Shown: positions 1 through 8,345 of the stretch, in pieces | Layout of the letters: every line of letters begins with the position of its first letter | Position numbering within the stretch: position 1 is the first letter of the stretch | Source of the DNA: RGIG4097 sp964550635 | GTDB lineage: Bacteria; Bacillota; Clostridia; Christensenellales; CAG-917 | Length of the DNA: 64,000 bases | Direction: 5' to 3' | Assembly (NCBI GenBank): GCA_964550635.1 | Contig: CAZJZV010000001.1 | Coordinates: 116,334-180,333 of the forward strand | The notes under the pieces: generated by a model | Seen by the model: the letters and a program-made list of their open reading frames with translations, nothing else | Told to the model about the DNA's origin: nothing | Database searches by the model: none | Made by a program: the position numbers and the translations under genes

Positions 1-322
1 TATAATCGGATGCGACTTCTTGATCGAGGCTGTTGAGTATCTTGCGTTGAATGTCCGTGACGAGTCTGTCGATAGCGGTCATCGAGATGGGGCGTTTTTC
101 GCAGGCTTTCATGATGCCGAGTTTCACTTTGCCGATGTCGAAAATTTGTCTGCTACCGTCCTTCTTGACGACGAGAACGGGGGTATTTTCAATGGTTTCG
201 TAAGTCGTGAAGCGTTTCCCGCAACCGATGCATTCGCGACGACGACGAATGGAAGTGCCTTCTTCGTTTTGTCTGCTGTCGACGACTTTGCTATCCATAC
301 AACCGCAATAGATACATTTCAT
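1..322 (-). CDS. nrdR: NrdR transcriptional repressor, 3' end cut off by window edge
   Basis: NrdR is the zinc-ribbon and ATP-cone repressor of ribonucleotide reductase genes. The first 107 codons are present and the C-terminus lies outside the window. The N-terminus MKCIYCGCMDSKVVDSR and the later CIGCGKRFTTYE give the four zinc-ribbon cysteines, with the typical RRRRECIGCGKRF stretch before the ATP cone. The ATG is preceded by a GAGGTAG ribosome site. NrdR is usually about 150 residues, so roughly 40 are missing. Its position beside sigG and ylmC is common in Clostridia. Confidence 0.95.
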   Translation of the reverse strand, partial: MKCIYCGCMDSKVVDSRQNEEGTSIRRRRECIGCGKRFTTYETIENTPVLVVKKDGSRQIFDIGKVKLGIMKACEKRPISMTAIDRLVTDIQRKILNSLDQEVASDY

Positions 323-333
323 TTTTCTACCTC

Positions 334-351
334 AAAAGATAATTATCTTTT
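334..351. promoter_or_regulatory. perfect 18-nt palindrome at the nrdR transcription start
   Basis: AAAAGATAATTATCTTTT is a perfect palindrome between the nrdR -10 box and its ribosome site. It could be an operator or a short leader hairpin. It does not match the NrdR box as I know it, and it lacks the 7-1-7 geometry of Fur-family boxes. Confidence 0.45.
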
Positions 352-353
352 AG

Positions 354-382
354 ATTATACAATATCTTGCGCCGTTTGTAAA
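354..382 (-). promoter_or_regulatory. sigma-A-type promoter of nrdR
   Basis: On the minus strand, TTTACA (377-382) and TATAAT (354-359) are separated by 17 nt and lie upstream of nrdR. The 18-nt palindrome at 334-351 sits just downstream of the -10, about where transcription should begin. Confidence 0.7.
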
Positions 383-408
383 GATATTAACAAAAAAAAC
401 CATATTTT

Positions 409-436
409 GCATAATCGCTCCGAAAAATACATATTT
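409..436 (+). promoter_or_regulatory. possible sigma-G/sigma-F-type promoter of ylmC
   Basis: GCATA (409-413) and CATATTT (430-436) are spaced 16 nt apart. They resemble forespore promoters (GNATA and CATACTA). The -10 element ends 6 nt before the ylmC ATG, which would give a leaderless message. The match is imperfect, so this is a suggestion only. Confidence 0.3.
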
Positions 437-442
437 TTTGGT

Positions 443-718
443 ATGAACAAGCAGTATTCGTTTTCGGAATTGAGCAGAAAAAGAACGATAAACGTGGCGG
501 AAGGTTGCGAGTTAGGACACGTGTGCGACGTAGTATTCACCGCAAACGGAAGAGTTACGGGCATAGTCGTCCCCGGAAAAAAGAGTTTTTTGAAATCCTT
601 TTCAAACAGTGAAAACCTTTTCATTCCTTGGTGCAATATCATCAAAGTCGGCAGTGACGTGATACTCGTTGAAGCGTGCGGAGCGACGGTCTGCGCCGAG
701 AGCGAAGACCAAGAATGA
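443..718 (+). CDS. YlmC/YmxH-family PRC-barrel sporulation-associated protein
   Basis: This 91-residue protein has the PRC-barrel pattern of the YlmC/YmxH family: an SFSELSRKRTINV start, a GxxLGxVxDVVF segment, IVVPG, then IPWCNIIKVGSDVILVE. The family is found next to sigE/sigG in many Clostridia; its biochemical role is not settled. The chosen ATG fits the family N-terminus, and no Shine-Dalgarno sequence precedes it. Here it faces sigG (convergent), whereas it is usually co-directional with the sigma genes. A terminator follows directly and overlaps the end of sigG. Confidence 0.85.
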   Translation: MNKQYSFSELSRKRTINVAEGCELGHVCDVVFTANGRVTGIVVPGKKSFLKSFSNSENLFIPWCNIIKVGSDVILVEACGATVCAESEDQE

Positions 719-726
719 TATGTAGC

Positions 727-748
727 CGCTCACATAGTGAGCGTTTTT
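727..748 (+). terminator. intrinsic terminator of ylmC inside the 3' end of sigG
   Basis: CGCTCAC, loop ATA and GTGAGCG form a 7-bp hairpin followed by TTTTT. The sigG stop codon (730-732) lies within the left arm, so the last sigG codons and this terminator share DNA. Confidence 0.75.
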
Positions 749-1497
749 CGAAGTTTTTGAATTGCGGACGTTTCAAGCCGAGAAATCTGCGCCTGACTTA
801 TCCCCGTTATCGCACTGATTTCAACCTGCGTTTTCCCTTCATAATAGCGAAGTCGCAAGACGTTCATTTCTTTTTTGGGAATTTGTTTCATCGCTTCTTC
901 GAGAGAAATTCTCTCACTCCAAATATCCGCGTTTTCTCTGTCGTCCGCGATTTTGTCGATGAGAAGAGTGCCTTCCTCTTCCCCGTAGACAGGTTCATAA
1001 AAGGATAGCGTATCGCTGACCGCATCGAGAGCGCAAGCAACGTCGGATAGCGGTATTCCGATTTCTTCCGCGATTTCGACAAGTTCGGGCTCTTTCTCGG
1101 AGTCGGACAACGATTCTCTTGCTTTCAACGCTTTGAACGCGGTATCGCGCATACTTCTCGACACCTTAATCCCCGTCCTATCTCGCAAACATTTTTTGAT
1201 TTCACCGATAATCATCGGAACTGCGTAAGTCGAAAAGCACACCCCGATAGAAACATCGAAGTTGTTGAGTGCTTTCAAGAGTCCGACCATACCCACTTGA
1301 AACAAGTCGTCGGGATTTTCGTGTGAATTTGAAAACCGCCCTACGATTGACAATACGAGTCGCATATTCGCGTACACGAACTTTTCGCGAGCGTCGTTGT
1401 CGCCGTCAAGTGCAAGTCGCAAGAGGTTTTCACTCTCTGTTTTGTTCAGTTTCGGAAGTGCGGACGTATCGAGTCCGCAAACGGTAACTTTACTCAA
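730..1497 (-). CDS. sigG: RNA polymerase sporulation sigma factor SigG
   Basis: SigG is the late forespore-specific sigma factor. The 255-residue protein follows the B. subtilis SigG pattern: CGLDTSALPKL near the N-terminus, DDLFQVGMVGLLKALNNFD in region 2, FSTYAVPMIIGEIK, the SRSMRD segment, then GISQAQISRLE in the region 4 helix-turn-helix. The start is TTG, chosen because AAGGAGG lies about 5 nt upstream. It follows sigE on the same strand after about 80 nt, which may hold its own promoter. Confidence 0.95.
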   Translation of the reverse strand: MSKVTVCGLDTSALPKLNKTESENLLRLALDGDNDAREKFVYANMRLVLSIVGRFSNSHENPDDLFQVGMVGLLKALNNFDVSIGVCFSTYAVPMIIGEIKKCLRDRTGIKVSRSMRDTAFKALKARESLSDSEKEPELVEIAEEIGIPLSDVACALDAVSDTLSFYEPVYGEEEGTLLIDKIADDRENADIWSERISLEEAMKQIPKKEMNVLRLRYYEGKTQVEISAITGISQAQISRLETSAIQKLRKTLTM

Positions 1498-1519
1498 AAT
1501 AGCCTCCTTATAGCGAATT

Positions 1520-1546
1520 TGCTATGTAAGAAGGCTAAAACTATTC
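1520..1546 (-). promoter_or_regulatory. possible forespore promoter of sigG
   Basis: On the minus strand GAATA (1542-1546) and CATAGCA (1520-1526) are spaced 15 nt apart, resembling sigma-F/sigma-G promoters. sigG is known in B. subtilis to be driven by SigF and then by itself. The -10 element deviates at two positions from CATACTA. Confidence 0.35.
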
Positions 1547-1575
1547 TAAATTTTGCGCATTTTTAGAAAACTTAT

Positions 1576-2271
1576 TCAACCAAGTTTGAGGAGTTCCTTT
1601 TTGAGCCCCGCGACAATCTTCTTCTCAAGCCTAGAAATATACGACTGTGATATGCCCATCATCTCCGCAATTTCCTTTTGAGTCATCTCCTCTTTTCCGC
1701 CGAGTCCGAAACGCAGTTCAACGATTTGTCGCTCCCGCTCTCCGAGTTTTTTGAAACTTTCCATGAGCATTTCTTTCTCGTCTTTCATCTCGACGTCGTG
1801 ATAAATCGCATCTGGTTCGGTGCCAAGCACGTCGCTGAGCAGTAGCACGTTACCTTCCCAATCCACGTTGAGCGGTTCGTCAAGAGAAATCTCTCCCCTT
1901 GTGCGACTGATTTTTCGTAGATACATCAAGATTTCGTTTTCGATACATCTCGATGCAAAAGTCGCAAGTTTGATATTTTTACTGCTATCAAATCCCGAAA
2001 CCGCCTTAATCAGTCCCATTGTGCCGATTGAAACAAGGTCGTCGAGTTCGACACCAGTGTTGTCAAACTTCTTCGCTATGTAGACGACGAGTCGCAAATT
2101 GCGCTCGATGAGCGTTAATCGTGCTTTTTCGTCCCCCTCAACCATTCTTGCGACGGTTTCCGCCTCTTCTTCAGGGGTTAAAGGCGCAGGCAGGCTCTCG
2201 CCCGAGGACACGTAATCAACTCTGTCAAGTCCCAAACAGGACAAAATTTTTGCAATCAATTTTTTCAACAT
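1576..2271 (-). CDS. sigE: RNA polymerase sporulation sigma factor SigE (pro-form)
   Basis: SigE is the early mother-cell sigma factor, made as an inactive precursor. The 231-residue protein starts with a basic amphipathic stretch (MLKKLIAKILSCLGL) followed by DYVSSGESLPAPL, matching the pro-sequence and the region where SpoIIGA cleaves. The body carries RNLRLVVYIAKKFDNTG, DLVSIGTMGLIKAV, LATFASRCIENEILMYLR and GISQSYISRLEKK, all typical of SigE. It lies 9 nt after spoIIGA, the usual protease-substrate pair. Confidence 0.97.
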   Translation of the reverse strand: MLKKLIAKILSCLGLDRVDYVSSGESLPAPLTPEEEAETVARMVEGDEKARLTLIERNLRLVVYIAKKFDNTGVELDDLVSIGTMGLIKAVSGFDSSKNIKLATFASRCIENEILMYLRKISRTRGEISLDEPLNVDWEGNVLLLSDVLGTEPDAIYHDVEMKDEKEMLMESFKKLGERERQIVELRFGLGGKEEMTQKEIAEMMGISQSYISRLEKKIVAGLKKELLKLG

Positions 2272-2280
2272 AATAACCTC

Positions 2281-3033
2281 TCAAAACATAGTGTTTTGCA
2301 AAATCAAATCACAATCGTCAAAGTCGCTATCAGAGATTGCGCCGTATGCATCCAACTCTTTACCGCGCACGACAATCTTGTCGAGTTTTACAAGCGGTAG
2401 ACTGCTTTCACTGTTCACCGTTTTCACCGATATGAAACCTTGAATGTCAACTTTTCCGTCATCTAATGCGGTCAATTTGTTTTCAAACGACTTTGACAAG
2501 ATGACTACGGGCTTGCCTGAAAACTCATCGACAAGGGAATTTCCACTGTCGCATAGCGCACGCGCGACCGCAGAATATCCGTCAATCACAACGTCCACGT
2601 TGCAAATTTTGCGTCTGAATTTTGACTGCGTAACAACAAACGAAAGCACTACGATTTCAAACGCAACCGCACATAAACACGTTAGTCCCAAAAGCGGATA
2701 ACCGTATATATCCACACCGATCAAATTGCGTATGCCTTCGATAATTCCGCCAAGCGAATAAGTGAGCAAAACGAAAGTCAAAAGCGTAGGAAGATACTCT
2801 TTTCTCGACTTGACGAGCGGCAAAGTCATCAAAGGCGCAAGCACAATTCTCGTCAAAATTTTCATCCATTGTGGCATTATCGCATAGCAAACCGCAACGC
2901 ACGCACCTAAAAAACATAGCATTAGAATACGGATTTTCGATATTTTTGACCGCCTGAAAGCGAGTGTTGACACGACGAGCAACAAGTCGATGAAAAAGTT
3001 GTTGATGAAAACTATCTCCACGTACACTTTCAT
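2281..3033 (-). CDS. spoIIGA: sporulation sigma-E factor processing peptidase SpoIIGA
   Basis: SpoIIGA is the membrane aspartic protease that activates pro-SigE at the sporulation septum. The N-terminal part of this 250-residue protein holds about five hydrophobic segments beginning MKVYVEIVFINNFF. The C-terminal half has the catalytic motif ALCDSGNSL, the D-S/T-G-N signature. The start fits the family N-terminus; frame upstream of it remains open but runs through an intergenic repeat. A TATAGT ends 6 nt before the ATG, and a GGGG-rich stretch could also act as ribosome site, so translation initiation is uncertain. Confidence 0.92.
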   Translation of the reverse strand: MKVYVEIVFINNFFIDLLLVVSTLAFRRSKISKIRILMLCFLGACVAVCYAIMPQWMKILTRIVLAPLMTLPLVKSRKEYLPTLLTFVLLTYSLGGIIEGIRNLIGVDIYGYPLLGLTCLCAVAFEIVVLSFVVTQSKFRRKICNVDVVIDGYSAVARALCDSGNSLVDEFSGKPVVILSKSFENKLTALDDGKVDIQGFISVKTVNSESSLPLVKLDKIVVRGKELDAYGAISDSDFDDCDLILQNTMF

Positions 3034-3100
3034 ACCCCGACTATACCCCTTATCAACTGCGAAATCTTTCTTTTCGTGGCAGTCGTTGAATTTTTGGTGC

Positions 3101-3138
3101 GCTCCCGCGAGATTCCCACGCTTCGCTCGGAATGACAG
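3101..3138. repeat. interspersed intergenic repeat of the TCATTCCGAGCGAAGCG type
   Basis: On the minus strand the segment reads TCATTCCGAGCGAAGCG followed by GGGAATC and a GC-rich tail. I recognise it as a motif scattered between genes in many bacterial genomes. ATTCC and GGAAT can pair around the GCGAAGC centre. It lies upstream of spoIIGA. A degenerate trace (GTCATTCCCGCGAA) occurs near 63539. Confidence 0.5.
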
Positions 3139-3159
3139 CAATATACAAAGCATATAAGT

Positions 3160-3187
3160 AAAAACGACCGCGCGGTTGCACGGTCGT
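3160..3187 (-). terminator. intrinsic terminator of ftsA-ftsZ
   Basis: On the minus strand ACGACCG pairs with CGGTCGT across a 10-nt loop and is followed by TTTTT. It lies 20 nt after the ftsZ stop and separates ftsAZ from spoIIGA. Confidence 0.75.
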
Positions 3188-3206
3188 CATATTGATTAGA
3201 TTTTGA

Positions 3207-4667
3207 TTATTCGCGGTCGCCTTTGAGTTTTCTGAGGAATGCGGGTACTGCTCTTCCGCTCTTTTGAACGTCTATTCTCGAACTTGCAATTCCGTCTTGT
3301 GCAGGTGCGGTGGGTGCAGGTGCGGGTGCGGGAGCGACGGGTTTCACAGGCTCTTGATAAGTTTCGACAGGTGCTTGTTGTTCCGCACTCGGATCGATTC
3401 TTTGGAAGATAGGACGACTTGCAAAGATGTCGACTTCTCTCACAGGAGTGAGTTGTTCTTCGGGGACTTCCTTTTCAACGGTTGCCGCCGCAAGAGTGCT
3501 TGCCACAGGTTTTGCACTGACGGGAGAAGATCCTACGCTACGAGCGGGAACGGTGTTTTTGTCCACAAAGCCGGTTGCGATGATGGTGATTTCGATGTCT
3601 TTCTTGTCGGGAACGAACGCGGTACCGAGAATGATATTCGCATCGGGATCCACGACTTGACGGACGATGTCGCATGCTTCGGTGACTTCGCTAAGGAGCA
3701 TATCTTCACCACCGCTGATATTGACGATGATGCCGGTTGCACCCTCGATGTCGGTTTCGAGCAAAGGACTGAACACTGCGCCTTTGACCGCTTCGATGAC
3801 CCTCTTTTCGCCTTTGCCGTAGCCGATACCCATATGAGCAAGACCTTTGTTCATAAGAATAGTTCTGACGTCCGCAAAGTCAAGGTTGATAAGTTCGGGA
3901 TTGGTGATGACGTCGCTTACGCCTTGAACGCCTTGGCGGAGAACGTCGTCTGCGATTTCAAACGCGCGCTTGAAGGATACGCCCTTGTCAAGCACTTCGA
4001 TGAGTTTTTGATTGGGGATGACGAGCAAAGTATCCACAAAGTTTTGGAGATTGCGAATACCTGCTTCGGCGTTTTTCATACGTTGCGCGCCTTCGAACAC
4101 GAAAGGTTTCGTGACGACTGCGACGGTGAGAATACCCATACTCTTTGCGACTTCCGCGATGACGGGTGCCGCACCCGTACCGGTGCCACCGCCCATACCT
4201 GCGGTTATGAACAAAAGGTCGATACCTTTGAGAGCCGCTTTGATGGTTTCTTTGGACTCTTCAGCCGCAAGTCTGCCGATTTCGGGATCGGAGCCTGCGC
4301 CCAAACCGCCGGTTTTGGAAGAACCGAGTTGGATTTTGTTTTCGAGCGGGACGAGAGAAAGATTGAGTGCTTGAACGTCCGTGTTCATAACCACGAAAGT
4401 TGCGCTCTTGATGCCTGCTCTAATCATATTGTTGACTGCGTTGTTACCGCCACCGCCGACGCCGACTACCACGATATTTGCTTTGCCGGGAGTTTTTTGG
4501 CTGACGGGTTTGCGCACGACGTTTTCTTGATATTCGCGCACTTCGGATTCCACGTCTGCGAAAGTCTGTTCCACGACTTCTTCGGTGGTATCTTCGGTTT
4601 CAGCGGATTCGATATCGTTATTGTCGTTGATAACATCGTTATATCCGAATTTGTCAAAATCTATCAT
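3207..4667 (-). CDS. ftsZ: cell division protein FtsZ
   Basis: FtsZ is the tubulin-like GTPase that forms the Z ring. This copy is 486 residues, longer than the usual 350-400, because of an acidic N-terminal extension of about 60 residues and a Pro/Ala-rich C-terminal linker. Seen motifs are VVGVGGGGNNAVN, the GTP signature GGGTGTGAAP, the T7-loop region NPELINLDFADV and the C-terminal peptide VPAFLRKL that binds FtsA and other partners. The ATG overlaps the ftsA stop (ATGA) and has GGAGG upstream, so the two are translationally coupled. Confidence 0.97.
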   Translation of the reverse strand: MIDFDKFGYNDVINDNNDIESAETEDTTEEVVEQTFADVESEVREYQENVVRKPVSQKTPGKANIVVVGVGGGGNNAVNNMIRAGIKSATFVVMNTDVQALNLSLVPLENKIQLGSSKTGGLGAGSDPEIGRLAAEESKETIKAALKGIDLLFITAGMGGGTGTGAAPVIAEVAKSMGILTVAVVTKPFVFEGAQRMKNAEAGIRNLQNFVDTLLVIPNQKLIEVLDKGVSFKRAFEIADDVLRQGVQGVSDVITNPELINLDFADVRTILMNKGLAHMGIGYGKGEKRVIEAVKGAVFSPLLETDIEGATGIIVNISGGEDMLLSEVTEACDIVRQVVDPDANIILGTAFVPDKKDIEITIIATGFVDKNTVPARSVGSSPVSAKPVASTLAAATVEKEVPEEQLTPVREVDIFASRPIFQRIDPSAEQQAPVETYQEPVKPVAPAPAPAPTAPAQDGIASSRIDVQKSGRAVPAFLRKLKGDRE

Positions 4668-5833
4668 AATTTACCTCCGTTAAACAATCTTTTTATGAAA
4701 CTGTCAAAACTATGTTTTGAAAGGGATTCCGCGACTTGCAACAAGGATATTTTGCTTGCGGCGGACGGCTTGACGTACCCGGGGAATTTGGGGGTGATGA
4801 TTTCCACGTTCATACCGAGTTCGTTGCCGAGATATTTTTTCGCACCGCGGATAGACGCTATGCCTTCCCCCGTGAGATAGACGGGCGCATAAGACGGAAA
4901 ATCTATTCCCGATGCGTAGATGACTTCTTTGATGATGTCCGATATATCTTCGAGACGACATCTGACCACTTCGCACGCTTCGGTGCCGTAGATGACGTCT
5001 TCCTGATCGGCGACCAAAATCGCATCGTCTGCGTAGTTGAGATTGAGATCGACGAGTTCGCGCGCCTTTTCTGCAAGGTCGAAACTTACGTCGAGTCCTT
5101 CGCACATATCGCCCGAAATGTGTCCACCGCCCAACGAGAAGGATTTCAAGTCGATGACTCCTTCCCCTCTTCCGATGAGAATTGACGACGAAATGAAGCC
5201 GACGTCCACAAGGATATATGCGTCGTCGCGTTCTTCCTTTTCAAAGAGAGAAACGCCTTCCGCCCAAGCGGTGCATACGTATTTGATTTCACTGAAACCA
5301 AGGGACTTGCCCACTTCGTCGAACATATCGACGAAAGACTGCTCGCAAAGCATATAGGACACTACGCCCTGAACCGAACTTGCGGTGAGTCCTCTGACGT
5401 CGCGATAGGTTTTATCCGACGTATCCACGCTAAATTCCACGGGAGCGGAATTGATAAGCACGTGTCTATCCGAATTGAAGTTGTTTCCTTTTTTGATGAG
5501 AAAATCTATGTCTGCGTCAACTACTCTACGCTCTCTGTCAAGGGTGATACCGACGGTTTTGGTCACGTTTGCGACGAATTCCGCAGGCACGCCGATGAAA
5601 AGTTTTTTCGTGCTTGACTCTGCGGTCTGCATAGCCTCTTTCAAGACAGCGATTGCAACGCTTTTGGTGTCTTCGGCGTCGAACCACTCACCGTTTTCAA
5701 AGCCCGAATTTTCTTTCTCCACGAGTGCTTTAACGCCAAAAACGCTCTGCGCCTTTTTCGCGCCTACGATGGCGGATATAAGACGAGAGGTGACGTCGAG
5801 TATCGCAATATCTTTGGTGAAAATATTCGTCAT
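4664..5833 (-). CDS. ftsA: cell division protein FtsA
   Basis: FtsA is the actin-like ATPase that ties FtsZ to the membrane. The 389-residue protein has DIAILDVTSRLISAIVGA (phosphate 1), ILVDVGFISSSILIGRG (phosphate 2), YLTGEGIASIRGA (adenosine motif) and a C-terminal basic amphipathic segment SFIKRLFNGGKL typical of the membrane-targeting helix. The sequence is divergent from well-studied FtsA, but its position directly before ftsZ settles the call. The start is the ATG with GAGGA closely upstream; an in-frame TTG lies 18 nt earlier. Confidence 0.9.
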   Translation of the reverse strand: MTNIFTKDIAILDVTSRLISAIVGAKKAQSVFGVKALVEKENSGFENGEWFDAEDTKSVAIAVLKEAMQTAESSTKKLFIGVPAEFVANVTKTVGITLDRERRVVDADIDFLIKKGNNFNSDRHVLINSAPVEFSVDTSDKTYRDVRGLTASSVQGVVSYMLCEQSFVDMFDEVGKSLGFSEIKYVCTAWAEGVSLFEKEERDDAYILVDVGFISSSILIGRGEGVIDLKSFSLGGGHISGDMCEGLDVSFDLAEKARELVDLNLNYADDAILVADQEDVIYGTEACEVVRCRLEDISDIIKEVIYASGIDFPSYAPVYLTGEGIASIRGAKKYLGNELGMNVEIITPKFPGYVKPSAASKISLLQVAESLSKHSFDSFIKRLFNGGKL

Positions 5834-5887
5834 ACTTCCTCGTGTGCGCAACGCGAGTGCGCACGTGTGCGTAATATTCTTACTCTT

Positions 5888-5915
5888 ATTATATATAATA
5901 TATATATAATGTCAA
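5888..5915 (-). promoter_or_regulatory. consensus sigma-A promoter of ftsA-ftsZ
   Basis: TTGACA (5910-5915) and TATAAT (5888-5893) are spaced 16 nt apart on the minus strand. This predicts a leader of about 50 nt that contains a GTGCGC...GCGCAC inverted repeat near 5844-5866. Confidence 0.85.
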
Positions 5916-5968
5916 GAATTTTTTTGTAAAAATTTCAAAATTTGCGCATAAATATTAAATTTGCCCCG

Positions 5969-7225
5969 CTATTCCCTGCCCCGCCGAATATCTCCGCCGA
6001 GAGATGAGAATATTTCTTCGATTTTTTCGTATCCGCGGTCGATATGATTCAAGCCGTATATCCTCCCCGTCCCCTTCGCGCCGAGAGACGCAACGACGAG
6101 TGCCGCCCCGCCGCGTAAGTCGTATGCGTGAAGTACGGACGAGTGCAAACCGCCCTTCCCCCTGACTATCGCTTCGTCCCCGTCGACGTCGATATTCGCA
6201 CCCATATTGACGAGTTCGCCTACGTGCGCAAACCTGTTTTCAAAAACCGTTTCGGTGACGGTGCTAACTCCGTTTGCAAAGCACTGCACCGCGGTCATAA
6301 TCGGTTGCATATCCGTGGGGAAAGTCGGGTAAGGTCCGGTGACGATATTTGACGGCAAAACCACTCCGTCGCTCTCGACCGTGACTCCGCAAGATACGTC
6401 CGTGACTCTCACGTGCGACGATAGGATTTCTTTCAAAAACGCACCGAGATGAGAAGTACCTACGTTTTCCATTCTCACCTTTCCGCCTGCAACCGCAACC
6501 GCGGATATTATCGTCCCCGCCACTATTCTGTCCGATACGGGTTTGATTATCGTCCCCGAAAGCGAATCAACTCCCTTGACCTTGACGACGGACGTGCCGT
6601 CCCCGACGATATTCGCTCCCATACTGCGTAACATATCGCATAAGGATACGATTTCAGGCTCACGCGCGCACCCTATGAGAGTGCTTTCACCATTTGCTTT
6701 GACGGCGGCGAGAAGTAGATTTTCGGTTGCGCCCACGCTCGGATATTTGAACGTGATATCCGCCCCGACGAGCCTATCCGCATAGCAATCGACCCAGTCC
6801 GTGCCGTATTCGATTTTTGCACCCAGTTTTGCAAGTCCGTCGAGATGAATGTCGATAGGTCTTGCGCCTATGTTGCAACCGCCCGGCGTATGCAATCTGA
6901 CTCGTCCGACTTCGGATAGTAGCGCACCGAGCAAAAACACCGACGAGCGCATAGCGCGGGATAGTTTTTCGGACACGGTTTCGCATTCTACCCTTCCGCT
7001 CACGGTTATATCTCCGTCGTTACTTTTGACGGAAAGTCCTATGGACTTCAATATTTTCATCATATTGTTTACGTCCGCGATATTCGGGCAATCGGTCAGG
7101 GTGACTTCGTCGTCGGATAGTATCGCTCCTGCAAGCATAGGCAACACCGCATTTTTTGCGGACGGTATTTTCACGCTTCCGTAGAGAGCATTCCCGCCTT
7201 TGATTTCAAGATATTCCGTTTGCAA
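5969..7225 (-). CDS. murA: UDP-N-acetylglucosamine 1-carboxyvinyltransferase MurA
   Basis: MurA transfers enolpyruvate from PEP to UDP-GlcNAc, the first committed step of peptidoglycan synthesis. The protein has 418 residues, the normal length. It shows the N-terminal SAKNAVLP motif, the catalytic-loop sequence PGGCNIGARPID with the PEP-attacking cysteine (fosfomycin target), and the usual FPTDMQP and RFAHVGEL motifs. The start is TTG, preceded by GAGGTG, and overlaps the end of ftsW by 20 nt. Confidence 0.95.
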   Translation of the reverse strand: MQTEYLEIKGGNALYGSVKIPSAKNAVLPMLAGAILSDDEVTLTDCPNIADVNNMMKILKSIGLSVKSNDGDITVSGRVECETVSEKLSRAMRSSVFLLGALLSEVGRVRLHTPGGCNIGARPIDIHLDGLAKLGAKIEYGTDWVDCYADRLVGADITFKYPSVGATENLLLAAVKANGESTLIGCAREPEIVSLCDMLRSMGANIVGDGTSVVKVKGVDSLSGTIIKPVSDRIVAGTIISAVAVAGGKVRMENVGTSHLGAFLKEILSSHVRVTDVSCGVTVESDGVVLPSNIVTGPYPTFPTDMQPIMTAVQCFANGVSTVTETVFENRFAHVGELVNMGANIDVDGDEAIVRGKGGLHSSVLHAYDLRGGAALVVASLGAKGTGRIYGLNHIDRGYEKIEEIFSSLGGDIRRGRE

Positions 7226-8345
7226 AATTCACCTCGTTCAAAAATCCGTCCTTTTTGGCGGTCTTGGATATGTTGACGAGAAGCCCAATCGCGCACGCAT
7301 ACGCGGTAACCGAACTTCCCCCTGCACTGATGAAAGGTAACGGCAATCCGGTCGGCGGTATCGCACCGCATACGACCGCAACGTTGAGCGCGGTCTGCAC
7401 TGCGATAACAGACGTGATTCCCGCGGACAGATAGCAAGAAAACCTATCCTTTGCGCGCACCGAAATTATTATCCCTTTCACGATGAGAAACATGAATGCG
7501 CAGATGATAAGCGCAACTCCGAAAAGTCCTAACTCTTCCCCTATCACCGACAAAATGAAATCGCTTTCGGCAAAAGGCAAGAATGCGTATTTCTGCCGAG
7601 AGTTGCCGAGCCCTAACCCGAAAAGTCCGCCCGAGCCGAAAGCGTAGTAGGACTGAATGAGTTGATAGCCCTCGTCGAGCGGGGACTCCCACGGATTGAC
7701 GAATGCAAGCAACCGCCTAACCCGATACGGTTCGAGAAAAACGAGCGCGATACCACCTGCGATTATAGGTATCAAAATTAAGATGAGCCGTTTGATTTTC
7801 ACACCGCTCACGAAGAGCATAATCATCAAAACCACACCCACGCAAATGGTGATGGACATATTCGGTTCAAGGATAAGCAATACGCAAACCGCTCCCCCTA
7901 TAGCAAGCATGGCAAGGGTATCTTTGATTTTGTCCGTGCCGTGACTCGACGCATACGCCGAGAGCGCGACGACCATTGCGAATTTTGCATATTCGGACGG
8001 TTGAATGGTGAAAAAACCTAGGTTCAACCACCGTTTTGCGCCGTAACTCTCCACTCCTATGACGGGAACGAATACGAGCGCAAGCAGTGCAAGGCATAGA
8101 ATATAAACCGCATATCCGTACTTTTCGACTTTTTGGATTTTCACCCCCGACAAGAAAACCGCAAGCACGATACCGACTGCGATAGCGACCGCCTGCGTCT
8201 CGACGTAGTGATATTCGTCCCCCGCCTGCAAAGCGGCGGTATAGGAGGATGCGGAATGTATGAAAACAAGTCCGACGAGAGATAATCCGAGAGCAACGAG
8301 CGCAATGGACAAATCTCCGTCGAAGGTCTTTCTTGATTTAATCAT
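7206..8345 (-). CDS. SEDS-family peptidoglycan polymerase, FtsW or SpoVE
   Basis: This 379-residue polytopic protein belongs to the SEDS family of lipid II polymerases that pair with class B PBPs. About ten hydrophobic segments, the KRWLNLG motif, QPSEYAKF, the FSDFILSVIGEE-like segment (ESDFILSVIGEELG) and PPTGLPLPFISAGGSS are visible. The position between murD and murA, in the division cluster, fits FtsW or its sporulation relative SpoVE, and sequence reading alone cannot separate them. It overlaps murD by 8 nt. Confidence 0.88.
   Translation of the reverse strand: MIKSRKTFDGDLSIALVALGLSLVGLVFIHSASSYTAALQAGDEYHYVETQAVAIAVGIVLAVFLSGVKIQKVEKYGYAVYILCLALLALVFVPVIGVESYGAKRWLNLGFFTIQPSEYAKFAMVVALSAYASSHGTDKIKDTLAMLAIGGAVCVLLILEPNMSITICVGVVLMIMLFVSGVKIKRLILILIPIIAGGIALVFLEPYRVRRLLAFVNPWESPLDEGYQLIQSYYAFGSGGLFGLGLGNSRQKYAFLPFAESDFILSVIGEELGLFGVALIICAFMFLIVKGIIISVRAKDRFSCYLSAGITSVIAVQTALNVAVVCGAIPPTGLPLPFISAGGSSVTAYACAIGLLVNISKTAKKDGFLNEVNFANGIS

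Noticed and set aside
334..351. Fur, PerR or Zur box before nrdR
   Set aside because: The palindrome has even symmetry without the central base of 7-1-7 boxes, and neighbouring genes give no metal-related context.
3034..3153. Longer SpoIIGA N-terminus
   Set aside because: It translates the interspersed repeat and intergenic sequence. The family starts at MKVYVEIVF.
3264..4880. 538-codon open frame on the plus strand opposite ftsZ/ftsA
   Set aside because: It runs antisense across two certain genes and its product is Cys/Phe/Asp-rich nonsense with no domain.
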